From: Beroe ovata | Lineage: Eukaryota > Ctenophora > Nuda > Beroida > Beroidae | NCBI GenBank assembly: GCA_946803715.1 | Contig: CAMPET010000065.1 | Location: forward strand, 7,212-17,797 | Length of the DNA: 10,586 nucleotides | Direction: 5' to 3' | Part shown: piece by piece, positions 1-7,676 of the stretch | How positions within the stretch are numbered: position 1 is the stretch's first letter | How the letters are laid out: each line of letters begins with the position of its first letter | Notes under the pieces: generated by a model | The model's input: the letters and a program-made list of their open reading frames with translations, nothing else | The model's database searches: none | Told to the model about the DNA's origin: nothing | Program-made: the position numbers and the translations under genes

Positions 1-95
1 TGTGTGTGTACTGTGTGTGTTGTGTGTGTGTGTATTGTGTGTGTAGTGTGTACTGTGTTTACTCTGTATGCGTGTGTGTTTGTCTGTGTGTGGTA
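1..95. repeat. TG-rich microsatellite
   Basis: The left edge is almost entirely TG dinucleotides interrupted by single A, C or TT changes. It is an imperfect simple repeat that continues off the window. It lies downstream of the donor site of the phosphodiesterase-like exon on the minus strand, so it is probably intronic in that gene. Confidence 0.9.
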
Positions 96-158
96 CATGA
101 CTCATGTATGATGTATGATATGGAAAATGTCCACTGGACTGAGGGAATCGGTCATTAC

Positions 159-306
159 CGTAGCTATTGACATGAAGTTTGGAAATGTTTTAGAGGGGAA
201 CACTGTTTTTGCCGGTATCACGTGATTCGCTCCTGAATCTCTGTTGCCAAACTCCTGGTAAAGCTGGTACCCGTATCCGTCCATACCAAGTATGATTAGT
301 GGAACC
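159..306 (-). CDS. ENPP-like phosphodiesterase, one N-terminal catalytic exon (partial gene)
   Basis: On the minus strand this stretch reads VPLIILGMDGYGYQ..., followed by TVFPSKTFPNFMSIAT. This matches the start of the alkaline-phosphatase-like catalytic domain of ectonucleotide pyrophosphatase/phosphodiesterases: a hydrophobic strand ending in an Asp-Gly pair (first metal ligand), then the (S/T)KTFPN motif whose Thr is the nucleophile. These enzymes cleave nucleotide or lipid phosphodiesters outside the cell or in its membranes. From the Asp to the Thr there are 32 residues, a few fewer than I expect for the family. The right side ends at a donor, ACG|GTAATG (GT at 158-157), just where a Gly of the usual SIVTG motif would follow. 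The left border CAG|GG (AG at 308-307) is a weak acceptor, because an in-frame stop lies not far upstream. The rest of the gene lies left of the window. The family call rests on motifs only. Confidence 0.6.
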
Positions 307-387
307 CTGGTGATGTATAGAATGTGTCACATCGCGAGACACCACTGTCAACAACACTGTCAACACCAGCAGCAAGTTATAAATCAT
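307..387 (-). other. Signal-peptide-like reading frame directly upstream of the ENPP-like exon
   Basis: An ATG at 387-385 opens a frame beginning MIYNLLLVLTVLLTVVSRDV, which has the form of a secretory signal peptide: short N-region, leucine/valine core, then polar residues. It runs directly into the phosphodiesterase-like exon but one base out of frame, the discrepancy falling at the GGG run 305-307. ENPP enzymes normally enter the secretory pathway, so this may be the true N-terminus separated by a one-base error or a real frameshift. It could also be chance translation of a TTG-rich intron. Confidence 0.35.
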
Positions 388-459
388 ATAGTGAGGACTG
401 AAGACAATGTCATGATTGGAAACTGACAGTAGCGATAATGGCTGACTGGTCACTGACAG

Positions 460-524
460 CACTGGTCACAGTCATCACTTGACACTGACAACGCTGGTCA
501 CAGTCATAACTTGACACTGGACAA
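460..524. repeat. Two-copy 32/33-bp tandem repeat
   Basis: Unit one (460-491) and unit two (492-524) share the order CTGGTCACAGTCAT, then ACTTGACACTG, then ACAA, with only a few substitutions and one inserted G. Partial echoes of GACTGGTCACTGACAG lie just upstream (444-459). No coding potential is visible. Confidence 0.85.
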
Positions 525-1565
525 TAGTGACTACAACCTGACAACATTAGTCGCTAAATGGTCACTTAAGTTAAGTGGTCAAAATAAACTTAAAAAGAAT
601 GCTGCTGATATAATAACTGGGTACGGGGGTATATTACTGATGATGAACACCTTTCTTTATTAAGCTGCTCCAAATTCAATCTCACTCGTGACTGTACATG
701 GGTATGATTCTTCAAAGATTGTGATGTGGTCCATAAAAAAGCTATTTTCGATCCTTCAACTTACTTCTCTATCTTATTCTGAGCATAAGTTGGTCCTACA
801 AACAGCTCAAGGAGCACGAAAATCATGATTGAAATCATGATAAATGATACAGATTCGAGGAAATTTCGCACAATTTCAGGGGGTTTAAAAAACAGAGTAC
901 GTGCAACGTGAAAATCGAAAAAAAGATCATTAAAATTCGTTTACTGGTGTCGTGTACGCACTTCGACTGTGCAACAGTAAACTGCCATAATTTTCCTTAT
1001 TTCTGCCAACGCATCATTGATTGGCTTAATACTAATCTAATAAAAAGTACGGATGTAAAATTTAATTTATTCGATACTGCCGACCAGAACTCCTCAAGTT
1101 TAAGTCGACATTCCTGACTTATGGTATTGATAAGGGGTCGTCAATGATATAATGTTATCAAAGGCACTGCACACTCACACTGCACTTCTAATATTGTTCT
1201 CCCCAATGGCCCAATGATACTCATACTGATAGTTTAGGTACTTGAGTCATGAGTACAAGACGTGTTAAAGTATTTAACTTAAACTTTAACTTGGAGTTTA
1301 AGGTACAATTTACAATTGTTGATGTTATTGAGTCTATGAAATTTTCAATGTCATTGTTAACTTGATACTGTTAAAACTGCACTGTAATTGCACTATCTAC
1401 ACTTACAGCTATACAGCGTGAGTGTAGAAGTAGAACTGTGTTAGTGTGTTTAAATTTTGTACTTTACCAATCCTATGTGTTAAATCAAAATGCAGCAATG
1501 TGTGTAAACTTAGCAAATAAAATGCAGAAAAACACAGTTTTACATTGTCTGATTGGTCATACTCA
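525..1565. other. AT-rich non-coding stretch
   Basis: No recognisable gene. A weak plus-strand open frame near 908-1117 lacks an ATG at its start and resembles nothing I know. Small palindromic features are present: ATCATGAT twice at 822-841, and an 8-bp inverted repeat GTTAAAGT/ACTTTAAC at 1264-1290. Two ATTGG (inverted CCAAT) motifs lie at 1552-1556 and 1565-1569. The stretch separates the phosphodiesterase-like gene (minus) from HSP70 (plus), so it may contain regulatory DNA for either. Confidence 0.6.
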
Positions 1566-1693
1566 TTGGACAATCAATTGGCTGTCGATGATAGCCCCTG
1601 TCGAGAATTTCATTGCGCGCGCGCCGCAAATTATAATTATTCTCAGACAGCTGGGCCTAATAGCATCGCCAGGCAAGACAATCAATTGTCCAA
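1566..1693. mobile_element. Imperfect fold-back (MITE-like) element A
   Basis: The ends TTGGACAAT (1566-1574) and ATTGTCCAA (1685-1693) are exact inverted repeats. Internal pairs continue toward the middle: CGATG (1586-1590) with CATCG (1664-1668), and CTGTCGAGAAT (1598-1608) with ATTCTCAGACAG (1639-1650), one base longer. The centre is an alternating GC run at 1616-1624. No open reading frame for a transposase fits, so it would be non-autonomous. I see no clear target-site duplication. Confidence 0.5.
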
Positions 1694-1703
1694 ATCCAAT
1701 TCC

Positions 1704-1733
1704 ATGTCATTGTCAATGTCATTGTCAATGTCA
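1704..1733. repeat. 12-bp tandem repeat, 2.5 copies
   Basis: ATGTCATTGTCA is repeated exactly at 1704-1715 and 1716-1727, followed by a half copy ATGTCA. It lies between two fold-back elements. Confidence 0.9.
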
Positions 1734-1796
1734 AATGTTATGTTGTATGTATGTTATTTATATTGCTATCAATATCTGAGTACGACTACAACTACG

Positions 1797-1899
1797 TTGT
1801 AGGATTTTACCCTACCGTCGGTGCGCGCGATTTTCAATCCGCCGGCCCGACGCCAGGGATCTAAAATCCCGCCAGCAAGGGTAGGGTGAAATCCTACAA
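1797..1899. mobile_element. Fold-back (MITE-like) element B with 20-bp terminal inverted repeats
   Basis: The left end TTGTAGGATTTTACCCTACC (1797-1816) pairs with 1880-1899 at 19 of 20 positions. An inner imperfect pair follows: GATTTTCAATCC (1829-1840) with GGATCTAAAATC (1857-1868), 10 of 12. The element is about 103 bp with a GC-rich middle and has no coding capacity. Each end is itself a small stem (GTAGG...CCTAC) around an AT-rich loop, a design shared with the element at 8429-8504. No convincing target duplication is visible. Confidence 0.75.
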
Positions 1900-1918
1900 A
1901 TCATCGCTATACTACTAC

Positions 1919-1946
1919 TAGGCCAGCAGGCCTAGGCAGCAGGCAT
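1919..1946. repeat. 14-bp imperfect tandem duplication
   Basis: TAGGCCAGCAGGCC (1919-1932) is followed by TAGGCAGCAGGCAT (1933-1946). They share the TAGG and CAGCAGGC core, about 200 bp upstream of the HSP70 TATA box. A regulatory role is not demonstrated. Confidence 0.7.
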
Positions 1947-2133
1947 GGGCAAATCGTTGTTTTAGTGCAAGTGCGATAATGTAGAATTACTATCTTGTAC
2001 CTGCCCTCGCTGGCGTTGGTCCTGGCGGCAAACAATCTCGATTGCGCAGCACCGACGATATGGAAAAAACTACAATCCTGGCAATATAATGTCCATGGTT
2101 GACGCGGCGCGCGTTAGTGAAATCAAATAAATT

Positions 2134-2140
2134 TATATAA
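2134..2140 (+). promoter_or_regulatory. TATA box of HSP70 (upstream candidate)
   Basis: TATATAA, followed by G, is a strong TATA element. Transcription would start near 2160-2170, giving a leader exon ending at the consensus donor CTG|GTAAGT (GT at 2240-2241). A GCGCGCG run lies just upstream (2106-2112 region). Confidence 0.6.
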
Positions 2141-2224
2141 GAACGCTTGCGCACAAAAAATGCGCCTCAAACACAAGTAACCCTACCTCTTAGAAAAATT
2201 CTAACAGCGGAAGAGGCTACATCA

Positions 2225-2237
2225 TTCTCGAATCTTC
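2225..2237 (+). promoter_or_regulatory. Perfect three-unit heat-shock element
   Basis: TTCTCGAATCTTC contains three alternating, correctly spaced HSF-binding units (TTC, GAA, TTC at 5-bp steps), and the next step begins with the conserved G. A looser palindrome TTAGAA-AAA-TTCTAA (2190-2204) has the wrong 3-bp gap. The element is about 54 bp upstream of a TATAAG motif (2291-2296) and about 85 bp downstream of the stronger TATA box. Confidence 0.65.
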
Positions 2238-2239
2238 TG

Positions 2240-2475
2240 GTAAGTGAAATTGAGCATTTTCGAGAGGAGACCAGATCTTCAACATTCGCTTATAAGAAGT
2301 TGTTCGTGTGGTCGTTCTGCACAATATTTTATTGTTTTACTTTGACTTGTTTACCCCAACACCTTTAAATCAGGTAACCTATAATATCTCATCCCTCCCT
2401 TGATGCTTCTTTTGTTTGTCGAGACTCTGCACCTACAATACTCGGTTCCATCTTACTCAATATTGTTAATTTCAG
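2240..2475 (+). other. 5' leader intron of HSP70
   Basis: The acceptor TTTCAG ends at 2475 and the exon carrying the start codon begins at 2476. The best donor is CTG|GTAAGT at 2240, giving a 236-bp intron in the 5' UTR. A second donor, CAG|GTAACC at 2374, would give a 102-bp intron, the same size class as the coding introns, and would suit transcription from the TATAAG at 2291. Both may be used. Confidence 0.6.
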
Positions 2476-2482
2476 AATAATC

Positions 2483-5048
<2,566 letters not shown>

Positions 5049-5789
5049 ATAGTTTCGCATCAAGGACTCTCAATTGTCGATAGTTATTTGTGCTGAAAAG
5101 TGAAAACTTGTATGATGAATTCTTTCCCAATTGCTGAGATAACAACTTTCCTATTTGTAACATAGTTGTATTAATTTGTTACATTTCATGAATGCTTTGA
5201 ACAATTGGCCGAAGAACAGCTACGTTAAATGGCAGTGTTATGTAAACAGCTGATATTTAACTCAGCAAGGAATTATCTACGCTCGGCCTTGTTCTCTGAA
5301 CTAGATGTCATATGAAGTCATGTCATGCGGGGAAATGATATATTAGCGTTTATGTACAGTACACTGATTGGTAATTCATTCACGGGACCCAACCCATGAA
5401 AACGGTCACATTCATTGGAACAAAGCCAAAGTGTGCCGGTCACACTACATATTTCCTGGAATCGTAAAATACCGCACGCGCGACGCACAAATCTCCGTAC
5501 AAACCTCAATTTTTCTGCAGTGTATTCAGCCTTTTAGCGCGCGCGCCCGCGCGTGTACATAACCTATCTTTAGATCAACGGTCAACAATTTGGGCTTTAA
5601 GGTTGGAGAAGTGATATACCAATAATTCGATTGGTATATCACCAATTATCACGATTATTCAAATTGATGACGAATTGTATAACAAGAGTCATAATCGTTT
5701 GATCGTCAATCATTCAATTGGTAAAAGGTATCCAAAGATTCTCGTATTTCGAGCAAGAAATGAGCGGAATGGAGTAATTGGATGTCGTA
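5049..5789. other. HSP70 3' UTR and convergent intergenic region
   Basis: No gene is recognised. The first few hundred bases are presumably the HSP70 3' UTR, although I find no AATAAA or ATTAAA on the plus strand. A short plus-strand open frame around 5368-5562 has no recognisable domain. The region contains an alternating GC tract at 5537-5556 and a perfect inverted repeat at 5611-5642. The CDK8 transcript probably ends near 5770. Confidence 0.6.
5611..5642. repeat. Perfect 13-bp inverted repeat with 6-bp spacer
   Basis: GTGATATACCAAT (5611-5623) pairs exactly with ATTGGTATATCAC (5630-5642) around AATTCG. It lies between two convergent genes. It may be another fold-back insertion or a 3'-end structure; there is no T-tract to suggest a polymerase III or bacterial-type terminator. 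Confidence 0.9.
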
Positions 5790-5795
5790 TTTATT
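5790..5795 (-). promoter_or_regulatory. Polyadenylation signal of CDK8
   Basis: AATAAA on the minus strand lies about 24 bases after the CDK8 stop codon, predicting a very short 3' UTR with cleavage near 5770-5780. Confidence 0.65.
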
Positions 5796-5818
5796 CATTC
5801 AATTGACTTCTTGATCAG

Positions 5819-7645
5819 TCAAAATCTGTTATTATTGTTATTGTTAGGAACATAGTTCCCAAGGTTATCGCTTTGTGTGTGGTATGGTTGATTGAATTGT
5901 TGCTGTTGCTGAAACTGTTGCCGTTGCTGTTGCTGGAATTGTTGCTGCTGTTGTTGTTGGAACTGTTGCTGTTGATTAAACTGTTGCTGGGTGAATTGTT
6001 GCTGTGAGGAAACTTGAGGTGGGGGAGGCTGACCCTGAAACTGCTGACCTGTCGGCACGAATGAAGGCTGCGAGGTTGCAGCTGTAAATTGTTGTGGGGC
6101 CTGGTAACTGTTGGTTGGGTGTGAGCTAGACTGGTACGCACCAGACGACTCAGGCTTGCTCTGTTGCTGAAATAGAGTGAATTCAGTGAATTTGTTGACA
6201 CAAGCTGCTGCTTGGGCCATTAATTCGCGACAATTCAATGATTTAACTCAGATGATCTAACTCCAATGATCTAACTCCTCTGGCGAAGGAGTATCATCTG
6301 TATGACATCAGTGAGTCACAGTGTGACGTCACAGTGATATCATTTCACACATAGATTCATCAACACTATAGTTCACACGCTACCTGCAAGGTTCGTATTC
6401 TCTTGCTGCTCGGTACGCCGTCAGTTTTGGCAGATGACAACTTAGCACTCCCCTTCTCCTCTCCCTCATCTTCACTGAGATACTCTCTCTTCGGATACGG
6501 TATCTTGTCATCACCAAACGCATTGTCCTTCGGTATCGGCTCCTGGATCACAAATAGGGATCAGTGTATGTCGGTTCAGTTCTACACATGAATATTTCAT
6601 AATCATGGCTTTATTTACTCGAGTATTACTTGGCTAAATATTGTGCCAGTGTGTTACGCGCCCCTTATTCCATTTCCAGTTCCACTGGAAGAAAGGAAAT
6701 GCATTTGGGTCACGCGGCAACGTGAACGAGGGAACATGGCAATGTAACTGTAATCGGTATTTCTCAGTCTGTTACTCACCTCTTGAAAGTAGGGATCCTC
6801 CAACGCAGCTTGGGCACTGAGCCGTTTCTTTGGGTCCATGTTCAGTAGCTTAGCTAGCAGCTGGAATGCTCGAGTATCTTGCTTTAGCTTATGCTTGTCC
6901 ATGTAACGAACCAAACTGCACAGAATAACATTTGTTTGCATCTCATACAGTTTAATTCCGGGGATGTCAGATGTGATACATGATAGACTCAGCTTCTCAT
7001 GATTCTATGATATGCGGTAAACAACATAACCAGCTGTTCACGTATAACAATAACATATAATAAACTCTCTATTTCCAGTAAAAAACCCGAATCTCGGAGG
7101 GAAAGTCTCCCTGTCTACTACCTGTAGTTCACGTAGTTAGACTTGCTGAACTCCTTCTGGAGGGTCGCATACTCGGGCATCTTCCTGAGGTCCTCCCACT
7201 CGCCGGCAGTACTTTTCTCCCCGGGGAAACCCATAACCATGAAAATACGGTCCAGTTGGTCGTGGTGGTACGGGTTGTTCGTCTTGATGTCCTCCTGTCT
7301 GGAGGAGAGAGAGAGGAAGATAACAGAGTGAGTAGCGAGTACGTGATTAGTGAGTCTATAGTAAGAATAGTGTGTATAGTGTGTTCAAGTGAGCATAGTA
7401 AGTATAGTGAGTATCGTGAGTATAGTGAGTTTATAGTGAGTATAGTGAGTTTATAGTGAGTTTATAGTAAGTATAGTGAGTATCGTGAGTTTATAGTGAG
7501 TTTATAGTGAGTATAGTGAGTTTATAGTGAGTAGGTGAGTTAGGAGGCTATATGATCAGTTAATTCCAAGCAAGTTAATTTTATATCCGATATTTGGGTA
7601 GAATATTATATGTGACCTGTGAGTGATCTGTGTGTGTGTGCGTGT

Positions 7646-7676
<31 letters not shown>

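Noticed and set aside
908-1117. Plus-strand open frame of 69 codons
   Set aside because: It begins with GTG rather than ATG, is AT-rich and low in coding character, and shows no motif or neighbouring splice signals.
1704-1733. Short repeats considered as a possible CRISPR array
   Set aside because: The 12-bp units are directly adjacent with no spacers, and the surrounding genes are eukaryotic.
5368-5562. Plus-strand open frame between HSP70 and CDK8
   Set aside because: No recognisable domain, interrupted by the GC-alternating tract, and located in the expected 3' UTR/intergenic zone.
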